Of a stretch of DNA of 64,000 nt, positions 26,768 to 35,938 are shown one piece after another (position 1 is the first letter of the stretch; each line of letters opens with the position of its first letter). A program made the translations under genes and the position numbers. The stretch is from DASTFY01 sp963829955. Lineage in GTDB: Bacteria > Actinomycetota > Acidimicrobiia > Acidimicrobiales > Ilumatobacteraceae. Location: positions 62,001 to 126,000 of the forward strand of contig CAWHKS010000005.1 in assembly GCA_963829955.1 (NCBI GenBank). The letters are read 5' to 3'. Below the pieces are notes generated by a model that saw nothing but the letters and a program-made list of their open reading frames with translations, made no database searches and was not told the origin of the DNA.

Positions 26768-27994
26768 TCAAGCCGACGAGGCTACCGCCAGGGACGACTG
26801 GGCCCGCGTGAGGAGCCCCAGCGCGACGAGGGTGAGAGCGGCTCCGGCCACGTACGGCGCGGGCACCCCGACCGCCTGGAAAAGCGCTCCGGCCACGATG
26901 GGGCCGACGATGCGCCCAAAGCTCTGCCATCGCTGCTGGAAGCCCAGCGCCTCACCCCGCTCGTCGTCCGGGGCGCGGTCGGCCACGGTGGCAGCCAGGT
27001 TCGGGATGGCCAGGCCCTGCCCGAGGGTCAAGAGCGCGAGAGAGGGCACGAGGAGGACCCAGCTGTGGGTCAGGGACAGCAGCCCAAGTCCCAGCGCGTT
27101 GAACACGAGGCCGATCTGGAGCGCACCGAGCGGACCGAACCGATCGCTGGCCGGGCCCACCAGTCGGATTTGGACGAGGACGAGCAGCAGGCCGACCCCC
27201 AGGAAGATCAGCGCCACCGGGCCCTCGGTCAGGCCGAACCGCCGGTCGGCGAACAGCGAGAAGGTGGTCTCGAAACCGCTGAACGCGCAGATGGCCGTGA
27301 ACCCGACGAGGGCCAGGACCCAGATGCGGGTGAGAGCCGGGCGTGATGAGGCCCGGCCGGGTTCGGGCGCGCTCGCCGCCGTCTTCCGTTCCGGCCTCGG
27401 TTCGTGCCGGCGCAACGTCTCGGGGAGGCGGCGGATGGCGATCAGCCCGTTCACCAACGCGACGGTCCCGGCCACCACGAACGGGACGTGCGGCCCGCCG
27501 AGCGACGCCAGCCCGCCAATGGCCGGGCCGACCACGAAGCCCACGCCGAACGCGGCGCCGAGCATCCCCAGGAGCCGCGGGCGATCCTCCGGTGAGGCCA
27601 GGTCCGTCACCGCGCCCTGGGCGACGGCGACGCTCCCACCCGACGCGCCGTCGATGATCCGGCCCGCGAACAGCACCCACAGCGCACCGGCGGCGCCGGT
27701 CACGAAGCTCCCGACCGCTGTCCCGAACAGCGAGAGCAGGAGGACCGGCTTGCGGCCCACGCGGTCGGAGAGCCGACCGAGGAGCGGGGCGCACACGAAC
27801 TGCGCCGCTGAGAAGGAGGCCACCAGCAGGCCGACTTCGAAGCCGCTGGCCCCGAAGCGCTCGGCGTACCGGCCCAGGATCGGCACGACGATGCCGAAGC
27901 CCACGAGGTCGAGGGCGACCGTCGTCCAGATGATCCAGAACCCGGCCGGGTAGCTGGGTGAGGAGCCGTGGCGGCGGGCGAGCACAGCGCTCAA
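26768..27994 (-). CDS. MFS efflux-type transporter (TetA-like)
   Basis: A 12-helix MFS protein of 408 residues. It begins with WIIWTTVALDLVGFGIVVPI (the D-x-x-G-F-G-I-V-x-P motif of 12-helix drug exporters). The loop 2-3 motif follows as GRLSDRVGRKPVLL, and VGFVVGPAIGGLASLGG is the export motif C in helix 5. A charged central loop (RRHEPRPERKTAASAPEPGR) separates the halves. The family includes tetracycline and multidrug exporters; the substrate is unknown. TTG 27994 or GTG 27985 would be the start; neither has a clear ribosome site. It lies upstream of the acyltransferase gene with a 41-base gap, so they may be co-transcribed. Confidence 0.85.
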   Translation of the reverse strand: MSAVLARRHGSSPSYPAGFWIIWTTVALDLVGFGIVVPILGRYAERFGASGFEVGLLVASFSAAQFVCAPLLGRLSDRVGRKPVLLLSLFGTAVGSFVTGAAGALWVLFAGRIIDGASGGSVAVAQGAVTDLASPEDRPRLLGMLGAAFGVGFVVGPAIGGLASLGGPHVPFVVAGTVALVNGLIAIRRLPETLRRHEPRPERKTAASAPEPGRASSRPALTRIWVLALVGFTAICAFSGFETTFSLFADRRFGLTEGPVALIFLGVGLLLVLVQIRLVGPASDRFGPLGALQIGLVFNALGLGLLSLTHSWVLLVPSLALLTLGQGLAIPNLAATVADRAPDDERGEALGFQQRWQSFGRIVGPIVAGALFQAVGVPAPYVAGAALTLVALGLLTRAQSSLAVASSA

Positions 27995-28044
27995 GCGTGA
28001 TGCGGGAGCGCGAGGGTGGGCAAGTCCGCAATCGGGTCCCGTGA

Positions 28045-29415
28045 TCAGGCGGGCCGGGCGCGGCGCACGCTGGTGCCGTCCTTCGTGGTCTCGACGACCC
28101 AGCCGTCGCTCTGGAGCGCGGCCCGCAGCTCGTCGGCAACGGCGAAGTCGCGCTCGGCCCGAGCGTCATCGAGCGCCTTGGCCCGGGCGGCCACCTCCTC
28201 GGGGATCTCGTCCTCGGCTCTCGGCACGAGGCCGATGGCGCCGCCCATGGACCAGACCGCCGCCACCAGGGGCGCCGCCGCGGCGTCGTCACCCTGGTCC
28301 AGCAGGCTGTTGGCGCTGGAGACGGCGTCGAACAGCACGGCCATCGCACCCGGGGTGTCGAGGTCGTCGTCCATCCGGGCGGCGAAGGCCTCCAGCGTGG
28401 CGGGGTCGGGTTCCGCGTCGGGCAGCGTGACCGTGCGGCGGGCCAAGGCGTCGATCCGATCCAGCGAGCGGGCGGCGGCCTCGAGCCGGTCCGGTCCGAC
28501 CCGCACGGGCGAGCGGTAATGGGCCTGCAGGAGCACCATCCGGAAGGCGCGGCCGTCGACCTGCGCGAGCAGGTCCAGCAGGTTCTCGAAGTTGCCCAGC
28601 GACTTGGACATCTTCTCGCCCGTCTCGTCGACCACGAACGCGTGGTGCATCCAGTGGCCGGCGAAGCCCTTGCCGAGCGCCACCGCCTGGGCGCGCTCGT
28701 TCTCGTGGTGCGGGAACTTGAGATCGAGCCCGCCGCTGTGGAGGTCGAACCCCTCCCCCAGCAGGTCGAGGGCCATCACGACGCACTCGGTGTGCCAGCC
28801 CGGACGGCCCTCACCCCAGGGTGAGGGCCAGCTCGGCTCTCCGGGCTTGGCCAGCTTCCAGAGGGCGAAGTCGGCCGGGTCGTGCTTCTGCTCGGCGCCG
28901 TACACCTCCCGATCGCCGCCGCCCGCCAGCATCTGGTCGAGCGATTGGTGGGCGAGCAGGCCGTAATCCTCGACGGAGCGGACGTCGAGGTAGACGCCGT
29001 CATCGGTGGGGTAGGCGCGGCCGATCTCGATGAGCTGACCGATCATCGCCACCATCAGCTCGACGTAGTCGGTGGCGCGGGGGATGTCGGTCGGACGTTC
29101 GACGCCGATGCCTTCCATGGCCTGGAACCAGACGGCCTCACAGCGGGACGCGATCTCGGCGGCGTCCCGGCCCTCGCGCTGGGCGCGGGCGATGATCTTG
29201 TCGTCGATGTCGGTGATGTTCGACACCAGGCGGACCCCGAGGCCCGACCACTCGAGGTAGCGGCGGAGGACGTCGTAGGTGAGGGTGGCCCGGCCGTGGC
29301 CCAAGTGGGGAGGGCCGTAGACGGTGGGCCCGCACAGGTAGATGTCCACCTGACCGGGCTGACGCAGCGCCAGCTCGCGGACCTCGCCGGTGGCCGTGTC
29401 GTACAGGCGGAGCAC
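28045..29415 (-). CDS. cysS: Cysteine-tRNA ligase
   Basis: A class I synthetase of 456 residues attaching cysteine to tRNA-Cys. Zinc ligands are Cys in YLCGPTVYG, Cys in WHTECVVMAL and His in KFPHHENERA. The ATP-binding HIGH-type motif is PPHLGHGRA, and KMSKS is in ETGEKMSKSLGNFEN. The C-terminal anticodon-binding and DALR regions are present (AVADELRAAL). The GTG 29415 start gives the standard MLRLYDTATGEVRELA. The mycothiol ligase MshC is a shorter paralogue; the GPTVYGPPHLGH block and NITDIDDKIIARA favour CysS. In many actinobacteria cysS sits between ispF and rlmB; here those two are adjacent 20 kb away and cysS stands apart. Confidence 0.93.
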   Translation of the reverse strand: MLRLYDTATGEVRELALRQPGQVDIYLCGPTVYGPPHLGHGRATLTYDVLRRYLEWSGLGVRLVSNITDIDDKIIARAQREGRDAAEIASRCEAVWFQAMEGIGVERPTDIPRATDYVELMVAMIGQLIEIGRAYPTDDGVYLDVRSVEDYGLLAHQSLDQMLAGGGDREVYGAEQKHDPADFALWKLAKPGEPSWPSPWGEGRPGWHTECVVMALDLLGEGFDLHSGGLDLKFPHHENERAQAVALGKGFAGHWMHHAFVVDETGEKMSKSLGNFENLLDLLAQVDGRAFRMVLLQAHYRSPVRVGPDRLEAAARSLDRIDALARRTVTLPDAEPDPATLEAFAARMDDDLDTPGAMAVLFDAVSSANSLLDQGDDAAAAPLVAAVWSMGGAIGLVPRAEDEIPEEVAARAKALDDARAERDFAVADELRAALQSDGWVVETTKDGTSVRRARPA

Positions 29416-29434
29416 CCGGGCAGCGTAGGCGGCA

Positions 29435-29470
29435 CTCGTCCGGCGAATCGGCGGCGATTCGCCGGACGAG
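29435..29470. repeat. Perfect 15-bp inverted repeat, copy 1 of a dispersed palindrome
   Basis: CTCGTCCGGCGAATC and its exact complement GATTCGCCGGACGAG flank a six-base centre (GGCGGC). A near-identical element lies at 43991-44030. Both copies sit in intergenic space between divergent genes, here cysS and the DUF4397-like gene. It would fold as a strong hairpin on either strand, and could be a regulator site, a REP-like element or a folded 5' leader. Confidence 0.75.
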
Positions 29471-29574
29471 CAATGCACAGGAGAAACAGGCATCCGGATC
29501 CAGCGGTGGTTTCGTACTAAATGCGTCTGGACACGGCGCCGTCCTCCGGCGCCCTGACTCGAAGGGACCTGACC

Positions 29575-30285
29575 ATGAAGCAATCCCGTGTGAAGCGGAC
29601 CTTGGTCCGGCTGGGCCTCGTGACCGCGCTGGCCGTCACAGCCGGCACGGCCACCACTGCGGTGCAGGCGTCCGCCGACACCGCACAAGCCTCCGCTCTT
29701 GCCTCGATCACGCTCGTCCACGGCATCCCCGACCTCCCGGTCGACATCTACGTGAACGGCGGAGCACCCGTGGAGGACGTGGTCTTCACCACCGTCGCCA
29801 CCGTGCCCGGCAAGAAGGGCCTGAACAACGTCGAGATCCGGCCCGCCAACGCCCCGCCCCGGAGCGCCCCGGTCCTGGCCCGCTCCTTCTACCTGAGGGA
29901 GAACCAGAGCAAGTCGGTTGTCGCCCACCTGAGCGAGTCCGGCAGCCCGAAGATCACGGTCTTCGCCAACGACCAGTCACCGCTGGCGGCCGGTACTGCC
30001 CGCCTCACCGTGCGGCACACCGCCGCCGCGCCGGCCGTCGACATCGTGGCCGACAACTCCCTGACGCTGTTCGCCGGCCTCCGGAACCCCCGCCAGGGCA
30101 AGGCCGACGTCCCAGCCGCCACCTACCTGGTCGACGTCCGCGCCGCGGGCACCTCGACCGCCGTGCTCGACGACGCGCCGGTCGACCTCGCCGCTGGCAC
30201 CAACACCATCGTCTACGCCATCGGCGACCTCGCCGGCGGATCGTTCACGGTGGCTGCGGAAGTTCTCTCCGTACGCCCCTTCTGA
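29575..30285 (+). CDS. Secreted DUF4397-like protein
   Basis: A 236-residue exported protein. The N-terminus MKQSRVKRTLVRLGLVTALA plus a following Ala/Thr-rich stretch to VQASADTAQ is a Sec signal peptide. The mature part has two beta-rich repeats of the DUF4397 type: ITLVHGIPDLPVDIYVNGGA, later LTVRHTAAAPAVDIVADNSL. Such proteins are surface-located beta-sandwiches of unknown role. No catalytic motif is visible. ATG 29575 is preceded by GAAGGGACC; an in-frame ATG at 29521 would place 18 extra residues before the signal. A strong hairpin terminator follows at 30297. The dispersed palindrome at 29435 lies in its upstream region. Confidence 0.82.
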   Translation: MKQSRVKRTLVRLGLVTALAVTAGTATTAVQASADTAQASALASITLVHGIPDLPVDIYVNGGAPVEDVVFTTVATVPGKKGLNNVEIRPANAPPRSAPVLARSFYLRENQSKSVVAHLSESGSPKITVFANDQSPLAAGTARLTVRHTAAAPAVDIVADNSLTLFAGLRNPRQGKADVPAATYLVDVRAAGTSTAVLDDAPVDLAAGTNTIVYAIGDLAGGSFTVAAEVLSVRPF

Positions 30286-30296
30286 GCACAGCGCAC

Positions 30297-30332
30297 CCGG
30301 AGACCCGGCCGATCGACTGGCCGGGTCTCCGG
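30297..30332 (+). terminator. Hairpin terminator after the DUF4397-like gene
   Basis: Perfect 14-base arms CCGGAGACCCGGCC and GGCCGGGTCTCCGG enclose an eight-base loop, starting 12 bases after the stop at 30285 and ending 11 bases before the valS -10 element. There is no T tract, as is common in high-GC actinobacteria. Confidence 0.7.
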
Positions 30333-30357
30333 CGCGCTCAGGTACCGTCATGGACCC

Positions 30358-32904
30358 ATGTCCACCGTTCCTGACCGGCCCACGCTCGACGGCATCGACG
30401 ACCGCTGGGCCCAGCGCTGGGCCGAGGACGGCACCTACCACTTCGACCGCTCGGTCCCCCGCTCAAACGTGTTCTCGATCGACACCCCGCCGCTCACCGT
30501 CTCGGGCTCGCTCCACATCGGGCACGTGTTCAGCTTCACCCACACGGACACCGTGGCCCGCTACCACCGCATGCGGGGCCAGCAGGTCTTCTACCCCATG
30601 GGCTGGGACGACAACGGCCTCCCCACCGAACGGCGGGTGCAGATCTACTACGGCGTCCGCTGCGACCCGTCGCTCCCATACGACTGTGGGTTCAAGCCGC
30701 CCGAGACGCCCGGCAAGCAGCAGATCCCCGTCGGCCGCCGGAACTTCGTGGAGCTGTGCGAGCAGCTCACGGCCGTCGACGAGCAGGCCTTCGAGGCCGT
30801 GTGGCGACACCTCGGGCTGTCCGTGGACTGGCGCCACTACTACACGACCATCGACGAGCGCTCCCGTCGCACCAGCCAGGCCGCTTTCCTGCGCAACCTG
30901 GCGCGCGGCGAGGCCTACCAGCAGGAGGCGCCGACGCTCTGGGACGTCGACGACCGCACCGCCGTGGCCCAGGCCGAGATGGAGGACCGGGAGATCCCCG
31001 GCGCCTACCACCAGCTCGCCTTCCACCGCACCGACGGTGGCGGGGACGTGGTCATCGACACCAGCCGCCCCGAACTCGTGGCGTCGTGTGTGGCGCTGGT
31101 GGCCCACCCCGACGACGACCGCCACCGCGCGCTGATCGGCGACACGGTCACCACGCCGCTGTTCGGCGTCGAGGTCCCGGTCGTGGCCCACGAGCTGGCC
31201 GACCCCGAGAAGGGCACCGGGATCGCCATGATCTGCACGTTCGGCGATCTGACGGACGTCATCTGGTGGCGCGAGCTCCGGCTCCCGACGCGGGCCGTCA
31301 TCGGCCGGGACGGGCGGCTGGCGACCGCCACCCCGGAGTGGATCACCGACGACGACGGCCGGACGGCCTACGGCGAGCTGGCCGGCGCGACGGCCAAGCA
31401 GGCGCAGCGCCGCGTGGTCGAGCTGCTGGGCGAGAGCGGCGAGCTCCTCGGTGAACCTCGCCCGATCACCCATGCGGTCAAGTTCTACGAGCGCGGCTCG
31501 CGGCCGCTCGAGATCGTCACGAGCCGGCAGTGGTACATCCGCAACGGCGGGCGGGATCCGGAGCTGCGGGAGCGGTTCCTGGATCGGGGCCGGGAGCTGG
31601 CCTGGTACCCCGAGTTCATGCGCCACCGGTACGAGAACTGGGTGGGCGGACTCAACGGTGACTGGCTGATCTCCCGGCAGCGCTTCTTCGGTGTGCCCTT
31701 CCCCGTCTGGTACCGCCTCGGCGCCGACGGCGAGATCGACCACGACCATCCGATCGTGCCGGACGAGTCCACGCTGCCCATCGACCCGTCATCGGACGTG
31801 CCGCCGGGCTTCACGGCCGACCAGCGGGGCCAGCCGGGTGGCTTCACAGGCGACCCCGACGTGATGGACACGTGGGCGACCTCGTCGCTCACCCCCCAGA
31901 TCGCCGGCGGCTGGATCGACGACCCGGACCTGTTCTCCCGGGTCTTTCCCATGGACCTCCGCCCGCAGGCGCACGACATCATCCGCACCTGGCTGTTCGG
32001 CGCGGTCGTCCGGTCCGACATGGAGCACGGCACGTTGCCGTTCACCAATGCGGCCATCTCCGGCTGGATCCTCGACCCCGACCGCAAGAAGATGTCGAAG
32101 TCCAAGGGGAACGTCGTGACCCCCATGGCGCTGCTCGACACCCACGGGGCCGACGCCGTGCGGTACTGGGCCGCCGCGGCCCGCCCCGGTGTGGACACCG
32201 CCTTCGACGAGGGCCAGATGCGCATCGGGCGCAAGCTGGCCACCAAGCTCCTCAACGTCACCAAGTTCGTGCTGAGCTTCGACGAGCCGCCGGCGGACGC
32301 CGAGATCACCGAGACCCTCGACCGCGCCATGCTCGTGCGCCTGGCCGGCGTGGTCGGGGAGGCCACCACCAGCTTCGACGCGTTCGACTACGCAAGGGCG
32401 CTGGAGCGCACCGAGGAGTTCTTCTGGTGGTTCTGCGACGACCACGTCGAGCTGGTGAAGAACCGGGCCTACGGCGGGCAGGGCGATGCCGTCGGCGCCT
32501 CCGCCGTGGCCGCGCTGCGGCGGGCCCTCGACACCCTGCAGCGCCTGCTGGCACCGATCCTGCCCTTCGTGACCGACGAGGTGTGGAGCTGGTGGCACAC
32601 CGGCTCCGTCCACCGGACCTCGTGGCCCGTCGCGACTGAGGTGGCGCCGGTCGAGGCCGCCGATCCCGGCGTGCTCGACGCCGTCGGCGAGGTCCTCTCG
32701 CAGGTCCGCCGGACCAAGACGGAGAACAAGGTCTCCCAGCGCGCTGGTGTGGACCGCGTCCGCGTGGCCGCACCGGCCGAGTTCCTGGCCGCGCTGGCCC
32801 AGGGTGAGAACGACCTGCGGGCCGCCGGGGGTATCGCCGAGCTCGAGGTGGTCGAGAGCACCAACGGCGTCACGATCGACGTCGTCCTCGCCGCGACCAC
32901 CTGA
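30358..32904 (+). CDS. valS: Valine-tRNA ligase
   Basis: A complete 848-residue class I aminoacyl-tRNA synthetase. The ATP site HIGH is in SGSLHIGHVFSFTHTD and KMSKS in DRKKMSKSKGNVVTP. The CP1 editing domain, which removes misacylated threonine, is present (VIDTSRPELVASCVALVAHP, PEKGTGIAMICTFGDLTD). VMDTWATSSLTPQIAGGW and AHDIIRTWLFG are typical of ValS, and the C-terminal anticodon-binding domain starts near DRAMLVRLAG. It is monocistronic with a likely leaderless start: TACCGT at 30343-30348 ends nine bases before ATG 30358, with no ribosome site between. Confidence 0.94.
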   Translation: MSTVPDRPTLDGIDDRWAQRWAEDGTYHFDRSVPRSNVFSIDTPPLTVSGSLHIGHVFSFTHTDTVARYHRMRGQQVFYPMGWDDNGLPTERRVQIYYGVRCDPSLPYDCGFKPPETPGKQQIPVGRRNFVELCEQLTAVDEQAFEAVWRHLGLSVDWRHYYTTIDERSRRTSQAAFLRNLARGEAYQQEAPTLWDVDDRTAVAQAEMEDREIPGAYHQLAFHRTDGGGDVVIDTSRPELVASCVALVAHPDDDRHRALIGDTVTTPLFGVEVPVVAHELADPEKGTGIAMICTFGDLTDVIWWRELRLPTRAVIGRDGRLATATPEWITDDDGRTAYGELAGATAKQAQRRVVELLGESGELLGEPRPITHAVKFYERGSRPLEIVTSRQWYIRNGGRDPELRERFLDRGRELAWYPEFMRHRYENWVGGLNGDWLISRQRFFGVPFPVWYRLGADGEIDHDHPIVPDESTLPIDPSSDVPPGFTADQRGQPGGFTGDPDVMDTWATSSLTPQIAGGWIDDPDLFSRVFPMDLRPQAHDIIRTWLFGAVVRSDMEHGTLPFTNAAISGWILDPDRKKMSKSKGNVVTPMALLDTHGADAVRYWAAAARPGVDTAFDEGQMRIGRKLATKLLNVTKFVLSFDEPPADAEITETLDRAMLVRLAGVVGEATTSFDAFDYARALERTEEFFWWFCDDHVELVKNRAYGGQGDAVGASAVAALRRALDTLQRLLAPILPFVTDEVWSWWHTGSVHRTSWPVATEVAPVEAADPGVLDAVGEVLSQVRRTKTENKVSQRAGVDRVRVAAPAEFLAALAQGENDLRAAGGIAELEVVESTNGVTIDVVLAATT

Positions 32905-32910
32905 CGCGCG

Positions 32911-32916
32911 TACGCT
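32911..32916 (+). promoter_or_regulatory. -10 element of the L,D-transpeptidase gene
   Basis: TACGCT ends six bases before ATG 32923, leaving no room for a Shine-Dalgarno. This is the leaderless arrangement repeated at several genes here. Confidence 0.5.
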
Positions 32917-32922
32917 GCGCCG

Positions 32923-33726
32923 ATGCGATGGTGGGCGCGGCGAGGCGTCGCATTGGCAGGCGGACTGGCCGCTGCCGTCCTCGTTGCCCCCCTGGCCCTG
33001 GCCGAAGCGCCCTCGCCCAGGACCACGACCGCCACGACCGCGCCGGCCGACTCCGCCGACTCGGCTGACCCTGACGGCTCGTCCGGTCGCCGGTCCACCA
33101 CGACGGCGGCGGCGGATGGTACCTCGGCGGACGGGGCCGGCGGCACGACGGAAGACACGGCGCGGGCCGAGCGCACGACGACGACGGACGGGAAGCCGCC
33201 GCGCACCACGACGACCACCATCGCCACGACGACCACCATCGCCGCCCGAGCCTCCGGCACCTGGGTGACCATCCCCGGGTACAACCCGGAGTGGCGCAAC
33301 ATCAACCCGCCGTGGGTACCCAAGCCACCGTGGGGTTCGGGGATCGGGCGCCGCATCGTCTACTCCAAGGGTCAGCAGCGGGTGTGGATGATGGAGGCCA
33401 ACGGCTACATCGCCCACACCCACCTCGTGTCGGGCCGGCTCGACATCCCCGCCCTCGGCACCTACCACGTGTACTCGAAGTCGTACGCCACCTTCGCCAC
33501 GCACAACCCGTCGATCACCTGGAACTACATGGTGCGCTTCGCCGTCGGCCCCCAGGGCGGGGGCATCGGCCTCCACGAGATCCCTTGGCAGTACGGGCGG
33601 CCGGTGCAGACCGCCGCGGAGCTCGGCCAACCGCTCAGCGGTGGGTGCCTGCGCCAGACCCATGAGGATGCGATCTTCACGTGGAACTGGACGCCGATCG
33701 GGACGCCCGTCATCGTGATGGCCTAG
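32923..33726 (+). CDS. L,D-transpeptidase (YkuD domain), secreted or anchored
   Basis: A cell-wall enzyme of 267 residues. The N-terminal signal or anchor (RRGVALAGGLAAAVLVAPLA) is followed by a ~75-residue Thr/Ala/Asp-rich linker with TTTTTIATTTTIAA, then a YkuD catalytic domain from ~125. The catalytic block is GIGLHEIPWQYGRPVQTAAE followed by LSGGCLRQTHEDA, which supplies the His and the nucleophilic Cys of H-x(n)-S-G-G-C-x-R. Such enzymes form 3->3 cross-links in peptidoglycan or attach proteins to it. The linker suggests display across the wall. It lies 18 bases after valS but has its own -10 element. The next gene, MscS, is convergent. Confidence 0.88.
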   Translation: MRWWARRGVALAGGLAAAVLVAPLALAEAPSPRTTTATTAPADSADSADPDGSSGRRSTTTAAADGTSADGAGGTTEDTARAERTTTTDGKPPRTTTTTIATTTTIAARASGTWVTIPGYNPEWRNINPPWVPKPPWGSGIGRRIVYSKGQQRVWMMEANGYIAHTHLVSGRLDIPALGTYHVYSKSYATFATHNPSITWNYMVRFAVGPQGGGIGLHEIPWQYGRPVQTAAELGQPLSGGCLRQTHEDAIFTWNWTPIGTPVIVMA

Positions 33727-33733
33727 TCAGTCC

Positions 33734-34573
33734 CTACGGGTTTGCGTCCGGGTAGGGTTCGGCCAGCGGAGGCCCGACGAGCCGCTCGTCCTTGAACGCG
33801 GCCAGAACGCCCGATTGGATGGCCCGCTTCACGTCATCCTGCGCTCCCTTGGCCACCTTCACCGACACCCGGAGGACCACCTTGGCGTCGGTGATTTGCT
33901 GGATGCCCACCACCTTCGGCGGCTCGAGGATGCGCGACGACAGGTCAGGTTCGGCCACCGCCCGCTGGGCGATCTCACCGAGGAGTGAGGAGGCGGCGTC
34001 GATGTCGCTGTCACGGGCGACGGCCACGTCCACGACCGCACGCGCCCAGTCCTGGGTCTCGTTGCCGGCCCGCATGATCTGACCGTTGGGAACCCACCAG
34101 ACCTTGCCGCTCGCGTCACGGATGCGCGTGACGCGCAGCGTGACCTTCTCGACCGTGCCGGTGGCCGGTCCGAGGTCGACGACGTCACCGACGGCGTACT
34201 GATCCTCCAAGAGGATGAAGAAGCCCGACAGAAGGTCGCGGATCAGGCTCTGGGCGCCGAACGTGAGCGCGCTGCCGAGGAGGGTGATGGCGAGCACGAA
34301 CGAACTGATCGCGTTGTTGACGACCTGCAGGATCGCCAGCATGGCGATGAGCCAGATCGCGCCGAGCGTCGCGCTCTGCGTGACCGCCGACAGGGTCCGG
34401 ACCCGGGCCGCCTCGCGGGCCGGATCCGTGGACACCGTCCCGAAGCGGGCCAGCAAGGCCGTTGCCCGCTTGGTGAGGAGCCGCCGCGCCAGGATCGTCA
34501 GCACGATGGCCACGAGCAGGATGGCGATGACCTTGATGAGGGGAGCCCAGTCCTGGAGCGCGGCCAGCACCAT
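33734..34573 (-). CDS. Small-conductance mechanosensitive channel (MscS family)
   Basis: A 279-residue channel subunit with three predicted membrane helices: near residues 10-30, 65-85 and the pore-lining helix ending LTFGAQSLIRDLLSGFFILLED. The beta domain GDVVDLGPATGTVEKVTLRV with WWVPNGQIM is the family signature. The C-terminal alpha/beta vestibule (VVDVAVARDSDIDAASSLLG) completes a normal MscS-type length. Heptamers of this protein would open under membrane tension on hypo-osmotic shock. ATG 34573 is the only good start. It is convergent with the L,D-transpeptidase gene (7-base gap between stops) and divergent from the LCP gene. Confidence 0.92.
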   Translation of the reverse strand: MVLAALQDWAPLIKVIAILLVAIVLTILARRLLTKRATALLARFGTVSTDPAREAARVRTLSAVTQSATLGAIWLIAMLAILQVVNNAISSFVLAITLLGSALTFGAQSLIRDLLSGFFILLEDQYAVGDVVDLGPATGTVEKVTLRVTRIRDASGKVWWVPNGQIMRAGNETQDWARAVVDVAVARDSDIDAASSLLGEIAQRAVAEPDLSSRILEPPKVVGIQQITDAKVVLRVSVKVAKGAQDDVKRAIQSGVLAAFKDERLVGPPLAEPYPDANP

Positions 34574-34633
34574 GCCGGGGCACGCTAGCCACCGCCCTTT
34601 CGAACGGCGGGTCCACCGCTAGCGTCTCCCGCC

Positions 34634-35938
34634 GTGCCCAAGGACGCCGCCCGGCCCCGCCGTACCTGGCCGCAACGTGGCGTCCTCGTCTTCAACTGCC
34701 TCGTCATCGTCGGCGCGCTGGCCGCTGCCGGCCTGGTGTGGGCGGCCAACGACACCCTCGCCGGCACCCGACGCGTCGTCATCCACGGCGCCGCCGACAC
34801 CTCGGCGCCGACGACCGTCGCCGACGGTCCGGTCCTCCCAGGCCAGACCACGACGACGATCGACGTCAGTGGGGACGTGGAGGCCAAGAACTTCCTCATC
34901 GTCGGGTCCGACAGCCGCGACTGCATCGACCCCGGGTCGCCTTACGCCGGTGCCTTCCTCACCGAGGGCAACGACATCGGCGACCGGTCGGACACGATCA
35001 TGGTCTTGCGGGTCGACCCCGACGAGTCGCAGGCCGCCATCCTCTCGTTCCCCCGGGACCTCTGGGTGCGCATCGGGTCGTCGAACCGCAAGTCACGCAT
35101 CAACTCGGCCTTCGACAAGGACGACCCCAGCCGGCTCGTGGAGACCATCGAGGAGAACTTCGAGTTCCCGGTCGACCACTACATCGAGGTCGACTTCTGC
35201 GCGTTCAAGTACCTGGTCGACGCCGTCGGCGGCGTGAAGATCCCCTTCGAGTACCCGACGAGGGATCGATACACGGGCCTCGACATCGCCGAGCCCGGGT
35301 GCTTCACGATGACGGGCGACGCCGCCCTCGCCTACGTCCGCTCCCGCCACTACCAGTACGAGGAGGACGGCCGCTGGAAGGAGGACGGCTCCAGCGACCG
35401 CGGGCGCATCCGCCGCCAGCAGGACTTCATCAAGCGCATGCTGCGCAAGGCGATCGACCGGGGCGCCACCCGACCCGACGTGGCCAAGAAGCTGATCGAC
35501 ACCGCCCTCGATCACGTCCGCATCGACGAGACGCTGACCGTGAACGACCTCCTCCGCGTCTCGGCCCGCCTGCGCTCATTCGACCCCGAGGCCGTGCGCA
35601 CCTACCGCATGGACGGCGACGGGACGAACATCGGCGGCGCCTCGGTGATCGTGCCCGACCTCGACGACCCCGCCACGCAGGACGTCCTACGGGTGTTCCG
35701 CGGCGAGGCGAGCGTCGCCGATGCCCCTCCGGCCGACCCCGCCGCGACGGATCCCTCGGCGACGGACGATTCGACGGCGACCTCGGAACAGCCGGACCCC
35801 ACGACCACAGGGGGCACGACGACCACGGTGGCGACCCCGACCGACGGGACAGGCCCCACCACGACGATCGGGCCGAGCGTGCTGATCGAGGACAACGGCG
35901 TCGGCATCTTCCCGCCCGACGACCCCACTTGCCGCTAG
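34634..35938 (+). CDS. LytR-CpsA-Psr (LCP) family wall-polymer ligase
   Basis: A membrane-anchored LCP enzyme of 434 residues. One N-terminal helix follows PRRTWPQRG (VLVFNCLVIVGALAAAGLVW). The extracytoplasmic LCP domain has the conserved Arg/Asp residues: FLIVGSDSRDCIDPG, GDRSDTIMVLRVDP, ILSFPRDLWVRIG and AYVRSRHYQYEEDGRWKEDG, ending in DRGRIRRQQDFIKRML. A Pro/Thr/Asp-rich tail (PTDGTGPTTTIG) probably spans the wall. LCP proteins transfer glycopolymers from lipid carriers to peptidoglycan. The start is GTG 34634, eight bases after TAGCGT. Its stop shares the CTAG at 35935-35938 with the convergent VWA gene. Confidence 0.9.
   Translation: MPKDAARPRRTWPQRGVLVFNCLVIVGALAAAGLVWAANDTLAGTRRVVIHGAADTSAPTTVADGPVLPGQTTTTIDVSGDVEAKNFLIVGSDSRDCIDPGSPYAGAFLTEGNDIGDRSDTIMVLRVDPDESQAAILSFPRDLWVRIGSSNRKSRINSAFDKDDPSRLVETIEENFEFPVDHYIEVDFCAFKYLVDAVGGVKIPFEYPTRDRYTGLDIAEPGCFTMTGDAALAYVRSRHYQYEEDGRWKEDGSSDRGRIRRQQDFIKRMLRKAIDRGATRPDVAKKLIDTALDHVRIDETLTVNDLLRVSARLRSFDPEAVRTYRMDGDGTNIGGASVIVPDLDDPATQDVLRVFRGEASVADAPPADPAATDPSATDDSTATSEQPDPTTTGGTTTTVATPTDGTGPTTTIGPSVLIEDNGVGIFPPDDPTCR

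Noticed and set aside
28045..29415. Mycothiol ligase MshC instead of CysS
   Set aside because: The GPTVYGPPHLGH block, complete DALR/anticodon part and 456-residue length fit CysS better than the shorter MshC.
33040..33250. Tandem DNA repeat at the Thr codons (ACG/ACC runs)
   Set aside because: It is the Thr-rich linker of the L,D-transpeptidase, with irregular units, not a DNA-level repeat array.
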